A stretch of 64,000 nucleotides of DNA from Tabrizicola sp. TH137 (GCF_002855575.1 NZ_PKRQ01000001.1:62001-126000), one strand, 5' to 3'; positions 24,553 through 33,191 are shown, counted from the first letter of the stretch. A program made the numbers and translations. Notes: generated from the letters alone by a model not told the origin.

Positions 24553-25742
24553 GCTGGCACCGCGTCATCCATCGGCCAGCAGTTCAGCTGCCAGAGTTCG
24601 TAGCGCATGTGCCGCAACCAGCGGTACCACTCCATTTCCACAGAGGCGAAGCCGGTCCACCCGGTGGGCCAGCCCATCAGCGCCTCGACGAACAGCGGGT
24701 TCAAGGTTCGGCGCGGCTCGGAGGTATCGCGCCCAGCCATCGGCGTCACCAGGACCTGGCGGCCAAGGAGGCCGTTCACCGGCGTGTTGGCAAGGCTCGT
24801 CGCCCCGTCCTTGTGATCGCGTGCCGTCGGCGTCATCCACATCCCCGCCGCATGGGTAAGATCGGCCGACCGGCGATTGCCCGCACTCGGCTTGCAGCCA
24901 TCGTTCGCCATCGGCGTCGGCCAGTCCCGCGCCATGCGGTCCAGGCCCTTCTCGTCCTTCCGCTCGCCGCCCCGGCTGCGGAAACTGTCGATCTGCGGCG
25001 TCGGCCAAAGTGCTGCTGTCGTCGCCAGGTTCATGCCGTGCTGCCCCGCCTCCTGCGATGGCGTGGGTTTCGTCTGCCGGTTCTCGTTGGCGCTGGCCCT
25101 CGGTGTCGGCCAGAGCCGCAGCAGTTCCGTCCGGTTCCCGCCACTCGACCGGGTGCCAGAGCAGGCGCGCGGGGTCGGCCAGCTCGTCCGCCTCGCGGAT
25201 GGCGAGGATGAACAGCCGCTCACGTCTGTGGGGCGCGCCGACTTCCGCCGCCGTGAAGAGTCCTGCCGCAAGGCGGTAGCCCATGCCGACCAGTCCGCTG
25301 GCGACTTCGGGGAAGCCGAGGCGGAGATGATGGGCGACATTCTCGAGGAAAACGAAGGGCGGCGCGACCTCGCCGATGATGCGGGCGACATGCGGCCAGA
25401 GGTGGCGCGGGTCGTCGGCACCCCGGCGCTTTCCCGCGACCGAGAACGGCTGGCACGGATAGCCCGCAGTGATGATATCCACCGCGCCGCGCCAAGGGCG
25501 GCCGTCGAAGGTGGCAACGTCGTCCCAGACAGGCGCTGGATCCAGGGCCGCGTCCTCCATCCGCGCCACGAGAGTGGCTGCGGCGAAGGTTTCCCGTTCG
25601 ACATGGCCCACAGAACGATATCCGGGGATGGCGATGGTGAGGCCGAGGTCGAGCCCGCCAGCGCCGGAGCAGAGGGAGAGGCCGAACAGGCATGCGTCTC
25701 CGGCCCCGGAAACGCGTCCGGAGGAAGGTAAAGCCAGGTCAT
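24549..25742 (-). CDS. Possible second protein encoded in +1 frame of the methyltransferase gene
   Basis: 397 codons open without a stop, starting MTWLYLPPDAFP only 4 bases after the methyltransferase start and ending in ATGA overlap with the next gene. The C-terminal part carries WPTP repeats and LNPLFVEALMGWPTGWTGF, a segment I recall from annotated phage proteins. The N-terminal part (LSWRGWRTRPWI) corresponds to the methyltransferase region around motif IV. It could be a genuine overlapping gene or a frequently annotated shadow; both frames resemble known database families. Confidence 0.35.
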   Translation of the reverse strand: MTWLYLPPDAFPGPETHACSASPSAPALAGSTSASPSPSPDIVLWAMSNGKPSPQPLSWRGWRTRPWIQRLSGTTLPPSTAALGAARWISSLRAIRASRSRSRESAGVPTTRATSGRMSPASSARSRRPSFSSRMSPIISASASPKSPADWSAWATALRQDSSRRRKSARPTDVSGCSSSPSARRTSWPTPRACSGTRSSGGNRTELLRLWPTPRASANENRQTKPTPSQEAGQHGMNLATTAALWPTPQIDSFRSRGGERKDEKGLDRMARDWPTPMANDGCKPSAGNRRSADLTHAAGMWMTPTARDHKDGATSLANTPVNGLLGRQVLVTPMAGRDTSEPRRTLNPLFVEALMGWPTGWTGFASVEMEWYRWLRHMRYELWQLNCWPMDDAVPA

Positions 25743-25746
25743 GCAT
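24565..25746 (-). CDS. DNA (cytosine-5-)-methyltransferase
   Basis: 393 aa. C5-methyltransferase motifs are all visible: I (LSLCSGAGGLDLGL, 23-36), IV (GYPCQPFS, catalytic Cys 98), VI (LENV, 124-127), VIII (RRERLF, 164-169) and X (GNGVVPLVAAHALRTL, near the C-terminus). The target-recognition region is full of ADA/ADG repeats that read as WPTP in the +1 frame. No restriction partner is seen, so it is an orphan phage enzyme that probably protects phage DNA. Coupled to the ParB-methyltransferase gene upstream. Confidence 0.8.
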   Translation of the reverse strand: MHDLALPSSGRVSGAGDACLFGLSLCSGAGGLDLGLTIAIPGYRSVGHVERETFAAATLVARMEDAALDPAPVWDDVATFDGRPWRGAVDIITAGYPCQPFSVAGKRRGADDPRHLWPHVARIIGEVAPPFVFLENVAHHLRLGFPEVASGLVGMGYRLAAGLFTAAEVGAPHRRERLFILAIREADELADPARLLWHPVEWREPDGTAAALADTEGQRQREPADETHAIAGGGAARHEPGDDSSTLADAADRQFPQPGRRAEGREGPGPHGAGLADADGERWLQAECGQSPVGRSYPCGGDVDDADGTRSQGRGDEPCQHAGERPPWPPGPGDADGWARYLRAAPNLEPAVRRGADGLAHRVDRLRLCGNGVVPLVAAHALRTLAAELLADG

Positions 25747-25747
25747 G

Positions 25748-27091
25748 TCACGCGGCGGGTTCGGGAAGGGTTTCGGGTGCGGCCGGGGTTTCGCCCAGCC
25801 TCTCAGTTCTTACTTGCGCGAAGGTTCGACCATCGCCGTCGAGGATCGCGTCCTTGCCGGTCTCAGCCTGCCAACGCTCCACGGCGACATCGACATAGGC
25901 CGGGCTGATTTCCATCGCAAAGACGCGGCGGCCGTTGGCCTCGCCCGCCATGATCTGCGAACCCGAGCCGGAGAACGGCTCGTAGCAGAGGCCGCCCCGC
26001 GCCACATGCTGGCGCATCGGGATCCCGAAGGCGTCAAGCGGTTTCGGCGTCGGGTGGTCCGGGCGTTCGTCCTTCGTGAAGGACGGCATCTCCCATGTCG
26101 AGGGAAGCGTCTGTTCGGCCACCTTTGGCGGGCGGTTCGGGCGGCGCCAGCCCATGAAGCAGGGTTCGTGCTTCCACAGATAATGCGACCGAGTCAGAAC
26201 CCCGCGGTCCTTGACCCAGATGATCTGCTGATGGACGAAGGCCCCCGCTTTTTCCCAGCAGGCTTCCAGCATCGCCTGGCGGCGCGAGGCGTGCCAGCAG
26301 TACCAGGCGGCGTCATCGGTGATCGCCTCCGCCACGGCGGCGGCGATGAAGCCATCGTAGAGTTCGGCCCCCTGGCTGCTGTCATCCCAAGTTACGCCAT
26401 AGGACTGCGACCAGTCCTTGTTCCGCGTTGGATGGTTCGAGCCATCGTAATCCACCAGATACGGCGGGTCGGTTGCGAACAGGATTGCCCGCTCCCCGTT
26501 CATCAGGCGGCGGACATCGTCATGACTGGTACTGTCGCCGCAAAGCAGGCGGTGGTCGCCGAGAATCCAGAGATCGCCAGTCCGAGAGGCCGGATTGCGG
26601 GGTGGTTCGGGGATGGTCACCGGCGGCACGGAGCCCCCGGCGCCACCTTCTTCTTCCCCGCCCCCCTCCGGCACGAAGGCCAAGAGCTTGTCCAACTCGC
26701 CGTCAGAGAAGCCGACAAGCGACAGGTCAAAATCCTCGGCCAGCAGATCGTTCAGTTCGGCCGACAACAGCGCCTCGTCCCAAGTACCGAGCTCGGTCAG
26801 CTTGTTGTCCGCGATGCGATAAGCCCGCCGCTGCGCTTCGGTTAGATGCCCGAGCACGATGACCGGCGCCTCAGTCAGTCCAAGCTGCGTGGCGGCAAGC
26901 ACCCGGCCGTGCCCCGCGATCAGCTCCCCGTCCTCGCCGACGAGGCAGGGCACCGTCCAACCGAATTCGGCCATGCTGGCGGCGATCTTCGCCACCTGGT
27001 CCGCGCCATGCATCTTCGCGTTCTTCGCGTAGGGCTGCAGGCGCGCAAGCGGCCACATCTCGATCCGCTCGGGGGCGAAGGCAAGGGTCAT
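25748..27091 (-). CDS. ParB-domain/DNA N-methyltransferase fusion
   Basis: 447 aa. Residues 10-110 form a ParB/Srx-like nuclease domain (LQPYAKNAKMHGADQV, LIAGHGRVLAA); after an acidic Gly linker the C-terminal domain is an N6-adenine/N4-cytosine methyltransferase with DPPY at 208-211 and, late, EPFSGSGSQIMAGE for SAM binding (beta-type motif order). Common in alphaproteobacterial phages. The stop overlaps the next gene's upstream GTG. Modifies phage DNA; the ParB part may give DNA affinity. Confidence 0.85.
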   Translation of the reverse strand: MTLAFAPERIEMWPLARLQPYAKNAKMHGADQVAKIAASMAEFGWTVPCLVGEDGELIAGHGRVLAATQLGLTEAPVIVLGHLTEAQRRAYRIADNKLTELGTWDEALLSAELNDLLAEDFDLSLVGFSDGELDKLLAFVPEGGGEEEGGAGGSVPPVTIPEPPRNPASRTGDLWILGDHRLLCGDSTSHDDVRRLMNGERAILFATDPPYLVDYDGSNHPTRNKDWSQSYGVTWDDSSQGAELYDGFIAAAVAEAITDDAAWYCWHASRRQAMLEACWEKAGAFVHQQIIWVKDRGVLTRSHYLWKHEPCFMGWRRPNRPPKVAEQTLPSTWEMPSFTKDERPDHPTPKPLDAFGIPMRQHVARGGLCYEPFSGSGSQIMAGEANGRRVFAMEISPAYVDVAVERWQAETGKDAILDGDGRTFAQVRTERLGETPAAPETLPEPAA

Positions 27092-27405
27092 GGGCAGGTG
27101 GCTTCCGATGTGATGGTGGATGCTGGCCGGATTCTGGACACTGGATGCCGCGCTGGACTCCGCGAGGGGTCCAGTGGCGTCCGGGGTGTCCAGCCCAAGG
27201 GCCAGCCTTTATTGGGGTTTGCGCGGGGTCAGGTGGATCCGGCTTCCAGGTGGCTTCCCAAAAATCCGGCCCTGTCGCTAGCGATGCGCCGCGCTTCGCC
27301 CGCCAGCATACGAATATCGCTAGGAAGGAACCGGAAACTGTCTCGGGGTGGACCCTAGCCGGACTCTCGCTGGATACCGGGGTCCAGCGGACTCCGACAA
27401 CGAAA

Positions 27406-27438
27406 TGGGGAGAGCCGTCTCCCGACGCACTCTCCCCA
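27406..27438 (-). terminator. Hairpin in the 414-base gap before the ParB-methyltransferase gene
   Basis: TGGGGAGAG...CTCTCCCCA, a perfect 9-base stem with a 15-base loop, followed on the minus strand by ATTTCG. It could end transcription from the genes upstream or be part of the control region. There is no T-run, so it is a weak terminator at best. The rest of 27092-27405 shows no gene. Confidence 0.35.
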
Positions 27439-27469
27439 TCATGCCCTTCGGATAGCACGGACATGTTGC

Positions 27470-27498
27470 ATGTGTCGAACACAAAAGTGTTGCAACAC
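27470..27498. promoter_or_regulatory. Two adjacent palindromes, candidate operator
   Basis: GTGT-CGA-ACAC (27470-27480) and GTGTTGCAACAC (27487-27498, perfect 12-mer) lie between the DUF6362-like gene and the ParB-methyltransferase gene. Spacing is about one and a half helical turns. Likely a regulator site for the methyltransferase promoter; no regulator is assigned. Confidence 0.4.
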
Positions 27499-27505
27499 AT
27501 TGGAG

Positions 27506-27886
27506 TCACATAGCATTCAGCCTTGCTGCGATCTTCGTCAGCGTAAGCTGCCACCTCCGCCACGCAGTAGTACGATCCACCCCCAACTCGCCACTGATCT
27601 GCTTCCACGGCACGCGGGCGGCGCGGGACCAAACCAGCTTGCGCTCGGCCTCCTCGATCCACAGCACCCAGTCGAAGGTTTGTTCGAGCCGGGTGATCGC
27701 GGCGGCCGAGGGCCAAACGCGCATCGGTTGCGGTTCCATCGCCGCGATCTCGCGGCTGGTGCGCACGATGTCGGGCCAAGTGTTGAAATAGCCCTTCGCC
27801 TTCACCGGCGGCAGCCTGCGCAGGGTACGGAACGCCTCCTCGAAATGATCGGCGACGTCGTCCGCGGTCCAGACACGATCAGCCAT
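27506..27886 (-). CDS. DUF6362-like phage protein with HTH
   Basis: 126 aa. ADDVADHFEEAFRTLRRLP at the N-terminus and a C-terminal HTH-like stretch (VPWKQISGELGVDRTTAWRRWQ, residues about 90-112). Phage proteins of this type are recalled as DUF6362. Likely DNA-binding, possibly the late or terminase-associated regulator. Overlaps the preceding gene by 8 bases. Confidence 0.65.
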   Translation of the reverse strand: MADRVWTADDVADHFEEAFRTLRRLPPVKAKGYFNTWPDIVRTSREIAAMEPQPMRVWPSAAAITRLEQTFDWVLWIEEAERKLVWSRAARVPWKQISGELGVDRTTAWRRWQLTLTKIAARLNAM

Positions 27887-28079
27887 GGCCCACCTCCCTC
27901 ACCGCAGGAAGCTTGCCATATAGCTTGTCCCCCAACTGGCGGACGAGTTCGCGCTCGGGCCAGGTGAGACGCGGGTCATCGAGCGACACGGCCAGCATGC
28001 GCTGCTCGTGCCAGCCGTCCCGTTTGACCTGCTCGGGATCCCGGCGCTGGCCACCGTAACCCTTGGGGTACAGCCTCAT
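27879..28079 (-). CDS. Small phage protein of unknown function
   Basis: 66 aa: MRLYPKGYGGQRRDPEQVKR and LTWPERELVRQLGDKLYGKL. Coupled to the RuvC-like gene by ATGA overlap at 28079 and to the DUF6362-like gene at its 3' end. No motif I can name. Confidence 0.55.
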   Translation of the reverse strand: MRLYPKGYGGQRRDPEQVKRDGWHEQRMLAVSLDDPRLTWPERELVRQLGDKLYGKLPAVREVGHG

Positions 28080-28564
28080 GCCACACCCCCATTCGTCTCG
28101 ATTGCCCAGACCAGCAGCGCAATGGCATCGGCCTCGTTGTCGTCGACGGGGCTGAACCCGCGGGCGCGGGCCGCTGCGATCATTGCCTCCTTGGGCGCAT
28201 TGCCCTTGCCGGTCGCATGGCGCTTGATCGTACCGACCGGGACGCCCTGATAAGGGATGCCGCGAAGTTCGCACCACGCGGTCAAGGTTGCCATTAGGCC
28301 GCCATAGACATGAGCCGCATCAGTTCCTGCGTGGCGGCGGACTTCCTCGAACCAGATGGACGCAATTGGCCCGGACAGACGGTCGAGTTCTGTCAGCCAG
28401 TTGGTAAAGCGCAGATAGCGCATGCCGCCACCATCGTAGCGGCCATGCTTGAAGCTGGCCGTGCCGCTGGTGATCAGACCGTCATGGCCACGCAAAGCCC
28501 AGCCTGTCATGGTGCCGAGATCGAGCGCCAGCACGCAGCGCGGGGTGTTTTCGGATTGGGTCAT
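28076..28564 (-). CDS. RuvC-like crossover junction endodeoxyribonuclease
   Basis: 162 aa from ATG 28564. RNase H-fold acidic residues: LALDLGTMTGWA (first Asp), WFEEV (second Glu), and DDNEADAIALLVWA (final Asp pair). Resolves Holliday junctions or branched DNA before packaging, as in other phages that carry RuvC-type proteins. Operon with the two small genes downstream. Confidence 0.8.
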   Translation of the reverse strand: MTQSENTPRCVLALDLGTMTGWALRGHDGLITSGTASFKHGRYDGGGMRYLRFTNWLTELDRLSGPIASIWFEEVRRHAGTDAAHVYGGLMATLTAWCELRGIPYQGVPVGTIKRHATGKGNAPKEAMIAAARARGFSPVDDNEADAIALLVWAIETNGGVA

Positions 28565-28686
28565 CAAGACCTCCTCTTCGCTTGGACGAGCGTGGCGGGA
28601 GGGCTGGCCGGTGAAGGCTGCGGTCTCGCCAGGCCCCGAAGGGTGGTCTGGTTATGTCAGGCGCGGGGCGAGCGGGCCGCCCGGCA

Positions 28687-28949
28687 GATCCTTCAAAACC
28701 TTCAAAGGGGTCTCTTGAAAGATTTCCGCCCCTAAGTGGTTGTCTTGTATATATAATATGTAATCTTTCAATTATTCAATATTTCAATGGGTACCTCTCT
28801 CCTAATATTTAACCGCGCGCGTGCGCGTATAGGGATAAGGGGTCCTCTTGAAAGATTGAAAGATTTGAAGGATCTGGCTTTTCCTATCTATTGTAGGGAC
28901 TTGACCCACTTCAATGCTTCAAGGACTGCTTCAGCGGGTTTGAAGGATC
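28687..28949. repeat. AT-rich gap with repeated 11-mer and 13-mer
   Basis: The gap 28565-28954 has no gene. It contains three copies of TTTGAAGGATC: inverted at 28687-28697 and direct at 28864-28874 and 28939-28949. A 13-mer, CTCTTGAAAGATT, occurs at 28712-28724 and 28845-28857. An AT-rich run (TATATATAATATG) lies between. Iteron-like organisation beside the primase gene suggests a replication origin or a strong regulatory region. Confidence 0.5.
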
Positions 28950-28954
28950 TTCGG

Positions 28955-31234
28955 TCACTCATCCCACCTAGCCATCCTGTAGACCATGGCCTGCTTGGTC
29001 GATGAGCCGCGCATGCCGGTGGTGATGTCCCCGCTCTCGATCAGGGTCAAAAGGATCTCGTCCCGATCACGGGATTTAAGCCACTGTGAGGCCCGGGTGA
29101 TCTCGGACTTGGTGATCCCCTTGGCCCCGGACGCGCGGATGATCTCCTTCAGACGCTTCAGGTGCGCCTCGGTCTCGGTGTCCGCGACATGGCGCTCGAC
29201 CGCCTCCATCGTGCGCTGAGCATAGTGCCGCACGAAACTGATCGCCCAGTCAGCCGCCGTGATCTCGATCTCGGGTTGAACCGGGTCGCGCCCGACCGCC
29301 ACGATCAGCGCAAGCTTCAGAGCGTTTTCCCCGATGCGGGCGAGGATGGCCGTGAAGGCCGTGCCCGCCGCCGCCCGCAATTCTTCGGTCAGCTCGATGC
29401 TGAGCTGGCGGAACCGGGCCCGGGCCTCCTCGGTCATGGGCACGATCATCGGGTTCACGGCAGTGTTCTGATCGGCGGTCTTGCCCGTCAGGTTGCCCTT
29501 CTTTCCGCCTCCGCCCGCCGCGATCATCTGCAGCCCCCGGATCAACGCAGGCGGGGCCTGCCGGATGCCCACGGCGATATTTTCGTCGGGGTAATCCTCG
29601 TCGCTGGGCAGGATCAGGAAACGGGCCAGTGATCCATCGACCACGTTCGCCCCTTGCAGTGCCCCCCAGAAGTGCAGCGGCGTCGTCGTGCCGTAGACGC
29701 ACAGGCAGGGCTGGTTGATGTCGCGCCGCTCGTTCGTGCCGTCCCGGTTGGCATATTCCGCGCCGAGGAAGATCCCGCCAGCCGAGGTGTAAAGCTCGGT
29801 CATGTTGTCGAGGATTTCCGTGATGTGGCGCGGGCTGCGCTTGCGGTCTGCGGCAGCCGACAGGAACATGCCGAACTCGTCGATCTGGAAGAGGATCGCG
29901 GGCTGGCGATGCAGCGCGGTCAAAAGCCCCGCGCCAGAGGCGATCTTGTTGCCGCCGAGGTGATGCGCGAGCCCCGCCTCGAAGAAGGTCTCGTTGATGA
30001 TTTCGCGGGCGTGGTTCTTGCCCGATCCGCTGTCGGCGATGCCCACGACATAGAGGTTCGAGCGCAGGTTGCTCTCGGTGCGGTAATTCCGCCCCATCAA
30101 GGCACCGATGGCGCAAAGGCTGGCCCCCAGTGACAGAAGCGGCTGCGGGCGCCGGGCCGTGGTCAGCATGTAATCCGTCAGATCACCCACCAACCCGTCA
30201 GGGATGGCCAACAGAAACGGCGGCGCGGACGGTGGCGAACTTGGAAGGGTTGGGGTGACATGCAGCCTTGCCAGAAGACCCGCCGCGGGATGATCCGCGT
30301 CATCGGGCAGACTGCCATCCAGGCGGATGTCGGGGTCAGGCTGCCAGCCGCGCTCCATGGCGAGATGGTAGATCGTGCCCGCCCCGATGCGGTCGGGCTT
30401 GAAGCTGGCCCAGGCCTTCAGCGTGGTGGAGGGCACATCCTTGGCCGCCTGCGCTGACCAGTCAGCAAAGAGATCAGCCCCGGCCTCTCCAAGCGCCCCT
30501 TTCAGCGCCATGCCGACGCGCATCCAGCTGTCATAGTCGAGTTCTGCGTTGGGCAGCCAGGCGAGCGCCGCCTCGATTGCTGGCAAGGTACCGATTTGAC
30601 CGTGGCTGCGCGCGATATCACTGGCTGGTGCACTGGAAGCCAGTCCGCGCTGCCGCAGGGTTTCTGGCAGCAAGGCATAGGCCTCGTCGAGAAACGCCAG
30701 CGCCACTTCGGCCGAGATTTCCGGAAGGTTGGTGATGTCGATGTCCGCCAACCCCTCCTCGGGCCAGGCGTAGGGCGCGCCAGTGTCAGGGTGGATGGCA
30801 TAGGCCAGGAACTGCTGCCCGAGGCAGAGCACCTCCAGCGGATGGCGTTTGATGCCGCGGAAGGGCTCGGTGGTGCGATAGACCAGCATGCGCTTCGGAG
30901 CTCGGCCGATGCGCAGCGCTGGCGTGTCACCGAGGCGTTCACGTGCAAAGCGCTCGATCCGCAGAGCCAGTTCCGCGTCATCGGCAATGTCGATATCGAC
31001 CGCCGCCACGGCACCGCCCACGATCCCGATGCCGCAATCCGGCCAGGACGACCATGTGGACACCTCGACCTCGGTGGTGCCGCGTTCGGCATGGCGGTTC
31101 CATTCCGGGTAGTCCGCCCAAGCCCCACGCTGGAAGCGGCCGGGCTTTTTCGTGCCCGGGCCGATGGGCAGGATGGCATAACCATTGGTGACGAGCCGCG
31201 CGCCGAAGCGCGCCATGAAGGATGTGTCAGCCAT
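28955..31234 (-). CDS. Primase-polymerase/helicase fusion for phage replication
   Basis: 759 aa. N-terminal bifunctional primase-polymerase domain (YAILPIGPGTKKPG, then GIVGGAVAAVDIDIADD with the catalytic Asp pair, residues about 15-200), a PriCT-like linker with YDSWMRVGMALKG near residue 260, and a C-terminal helicase/ATPase domain with Walker A GIADSGSGKNHA and a Walker B-like FQIDEFGMFL. C-terminal HTH-like segment. The start overlaps the stop of the DUF6511-like gene (ATGA). Main replication initiator candidate. Confidence 0.8.
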   Translation of the reverse strand: MADTSFMARFGARLVTNGYAILPIGPGTKKPGRFQRGAWADYPEWNRHAERGTTEVEVSTWSSWPDCGIGIVGGAVAAVDIDIADDAELALRIERFARERLGDTPALRIGRAPKRMLVYRTTEPFRGIKRHPLEVLCLGQQFLAYAIHPDTGAPYAWPEEGLADIDITNLPEISAEVALAFLDEAYALLPETLRQRGLASSAPASDIARSHGQIGTLPAIEAALAWLPNAELDYDSWMRVGMALKGALGEAGADLFADWSAQAAKDVPSTTLKAWASFKPDRIGAGTIYHLAMERGWQPDPDIRLDGSLPDDADHPAAGLLARLHVTPTLPSSPPSAPPFLLAIPDGLVGDLTDYMLTTARRPQPLLSLGASLCAIGALMGRNYRTESNLRSNLYVVGIADSGSGKNHAREIINETFFEAGLAHHLGGNKIASGAGLLTALHRQPAILFQIDEFGMFLSAAADRKRSPRHITEILDNMTELYTSAGGIFLGAEYANRDGTNERRDINQPCLCVYGTTTPLHFWGALQGANVVDGSLARFLILPSDEDYPDENIAVGIRQAPPALIRGLQMIAAGGGGKKGNLTGKTADQNTAVNPMIVPMTEEARARFRQLSIELTEELRAAAGTAFTAILARIGENALKLALIVAVGRDPVQPEIEITAADWAISFVRHYAQRTMEAVERHVADTETEAHLKRLKEIIRASGAKGITKSEITRASQWLKSRDRDEILLTLIESGDITTGMRGSSTKQAMVYRMARWDE

Positions 31235-31620
31235 CAGAAAGGCACCTCGGGGGTCATGGCGTCGAGGCGTTTGCGGTCCTTGGCCGCAAGCTCGCGCAGG
31301 TGGTCGCAATATCCGGTGACGACCACATCGATGAAGCGGTCCCATTCGGTCTCGGTCAGGGTGGCGAGATCGGATTTGCCGATGCTCTCGAGATACTCGC
31401 CGCCCATCTGGCCGCCGACGGTCATCGCCTCGGCTTCGTTAGGGGTGAGATCGATCATACCCTTCCTCCCATGGCAGATGTCCTGGCAGGTGCGGCTGCA
31501 GAGGTGCTTGCGGCTGGCATCGCGCCGCGGGTCGAAGAGACGGAAGTCCCGGTCGAACCAGCCAAACCCACGAGGTTGCCGGTGGCAGACGGCGCAGAGG
31601 CCGGTGTGGATTGGGAGCAT
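31234..31620 (-). CDS. DUF6511-like zinc-cluster protein
   Basis: 128 aa. CAVCHRQPRGFGWFD and HLCSRTCQDICHGRKG provide a four-Cys zinc-binding arrangement at the N-terminus, followed by a helical region. ATG 31620 lies within the end of the helicase gene, in another frame, for about 166 bases. Typical of alphaproteobacterial phages near the primase. Confidence 0.65.
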   Translation of the reverse strand: MLPIHTGLCAVCHRQPRGFGWFDRDFRLFDPRRDASRKHLCSRTCQDICHGRKGMIDLTPNEAEAMTVGGQMGGEYLESIGKSDLATLTETEWDRFIDVVVTGYCDHLRELAAKDRKRLDAMTPEVPF

Positions 31621-33191
31621 GAGGCAAACCTGTGGCCGAAGACTTCGAGATAGCGGCCTGAGGGACGGACCGAGATTTCGCTGGGGCGGGCAAGACGCGC
31701 GGATTCCGCGATGGCCTGATCGACGGTGAGCGGCATCGGGCAATCCGGGGCGCGCTTGCGCCACCATTCAGCCGCCTTCTGCCGGGCATAGCCCTGATGC
31801 TCGATGCAGACCCATTCGCTGTAGGATTTCAGCCCGCAGCTATAGGTTACTTTCAGCGAGGGCAGCCCGCCCCGCTTGTCATGCCGGCTGTAGGAGACCC
31901 CCTGCACGGGCAGCCATTGGACCTTCGGCGACAGGACGGGAAGTGTAGCCGCCGTGGGGGCAATCTTCACCTTCCGGGCTGGAAAGACGTAGCCGCAGTC
32001 AGGGCATTCCGTCGCCGAAAGCGCGGTGATGCTGTCGCATTCCGGGCAGACCTTGGTCGGGGCCTCGCCACCACCGGCCTCGCCGGGCCGCCGGGGACGC
32101 ACCAGATCGATCGGCCCATGGCGGCGGACATTGCCGGCGAAGTCGAGGACCAGGCAGTTTTTCTTGCCAGGGGCGAGGCGCGTGCCGCGGCCGACCATCT
32201 GCACGTAGAGGCCTGCGGACTTGGTGGGGCGCAGGAGCGCGATCAGATCGACGGCAGGGGCGTTGAAGCCGGTGGTCAGCACGCCCATCGAGGCCAGCGC
32301 GCGGATTTCGCCGCACTTGAATGCAGCGATGATCGCGTCCCGTTCCTCCTTCGGCGTGTCGCCAAAGATGGTGCGGCAGGTGATCCCCTGACGGGCGAAC
32401 TCCTCGGCCACGTGGTGTGCGTGGTCCACGCCGGAACAGAAGGTCAGCCAGGACTTCCGGTCGCGGCCATGTGCGATGATCTCGGTGACCGCGGCCCGCG
32501 TAATGGCCTCCTGATCGACGGCAGCAGCCAGATCGCGCTGGATGAAATCGCCCGCACGGGTGCCGACCTTCGAGACATCGAGCCGCGTGGCGGGCTGTTT
32601 CGACACTAGCGGGCTCAGATATCCAGCATCGATCAGATCGCGCACCGGTGCCTCGTAGGCGATATCGGTGAAGAGCGCGTTCTTGCCCTCGTGCAACATG
32701 CCACTGTCGAGTCGGAAGGGCGTGGCGGTCAGCCCGATCACCTTGAGAGCGGGGTTGATCCGGGCCAGCCCGTCCAGAAACCGACGATACATGGTGCTGG
32801 AATTGCCCGGGATCAGATGGGCCTCGTCGATCAGCACCAGATCGGTATGGCCCACCTCCTCGGCGCGGCGGTGAATCGATTGAATGCCCGCGAAGAGAAT
32901 GCGGGCCTGCGCCTCGCGCTTGCCCAAGCCCGCCGAATAGATCCCCGCGGGGGCCTCGGGCCAGAGCCCGATCATCTCGGCATGGTTCTGGGCGATCAGC
33001 TCGCGGACATGGGTCACGATCAGGATGCGCTGGTCGGGCCAAGCTTTCAGCACGCCCTCGATGAAGGCGGCCATGACGAGCGACTTGCCCCCGGCGGTCG
33101 GGATTACCACCAGCGGATTGCCATTGTGGGATTGGAAATAGCCGTAGATCGATGTGATCGCGGCCTGTTGATAGGGGCGCAGGGTCAGCAT
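31455..33191 (-). CDS. DEAD/DEAH-box (superfamily II) helicase
   Basis: 578 aa. Motif I PTAGGKSLV, II DEAH, III LTATP, and VI QMVGRGTRLAPGKK; a four-Cys zinc ribbon at CPECDSITALSATECPDCG (about residues 395-415). The last roughly 55 residues (SQSTPASAPSATGN...) are low-complexity and are read through the start of the DUF6511-like gene, so the natural end may lie near the HRF segment and the stop may have been lost by a frameshift. Phage replication or recombination helicase. Confidence 0.85.
   Translation of the reverse strand: MLTLRPYQQAAITSIYGYFQSHNGNPLVVIPTAGGKSLVMAAFIEGVLKAWPDQRILIVTHVRELIAQNHAEMIGLWPEAPAGIYSAGLGKREAQARILFAGIQSIHRRAEEVGHTDLVLIDEAHLIPGNSSTMYRRFLDGLARINPALKVIGLTATPFRLDSGMLHEGKNALFTDIAYEAPVRDLIDAGYLSPLVSKQPATRLDVSKVGTRAGDFIQRDLAAAVDQEAITRAAVTEIIAHGRDRKSWLTFCSGVDHAHHVAEEFARQGITCRTIFGDTPKEERDAIIAAFKCGEIRALASMGVLTTGFNAPAVDLIALLRPTKSAGLYVQMVGRGTRLAPGKKNCLVLDFAGNVRRHGPIDLVRPRRPGEAGGGEAPTKVCPECDSITALSATECPDCGYVFPARKVKIAPTAATLPVLSPKVQWLPVQGVSYSRHDKRGGLPSLKVTYSCGLKSYSEWVCIEHQGYARQKAAEWWRKRAPDCPMPLTVDQAIAESARLARPSEISVRPSGRYLEVFGHRFASCSQSTPASAPSATGNLVGLAGSTGTSVSSTRGAMPAASTSAAAPARTSAMGGRV

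Noticed and set aside
24549-27091. Restriction-modification system
   Set aside because: Two methyltransferases are present but no restriction endonuclease is adjacent; they look like orphan phage enzymes.
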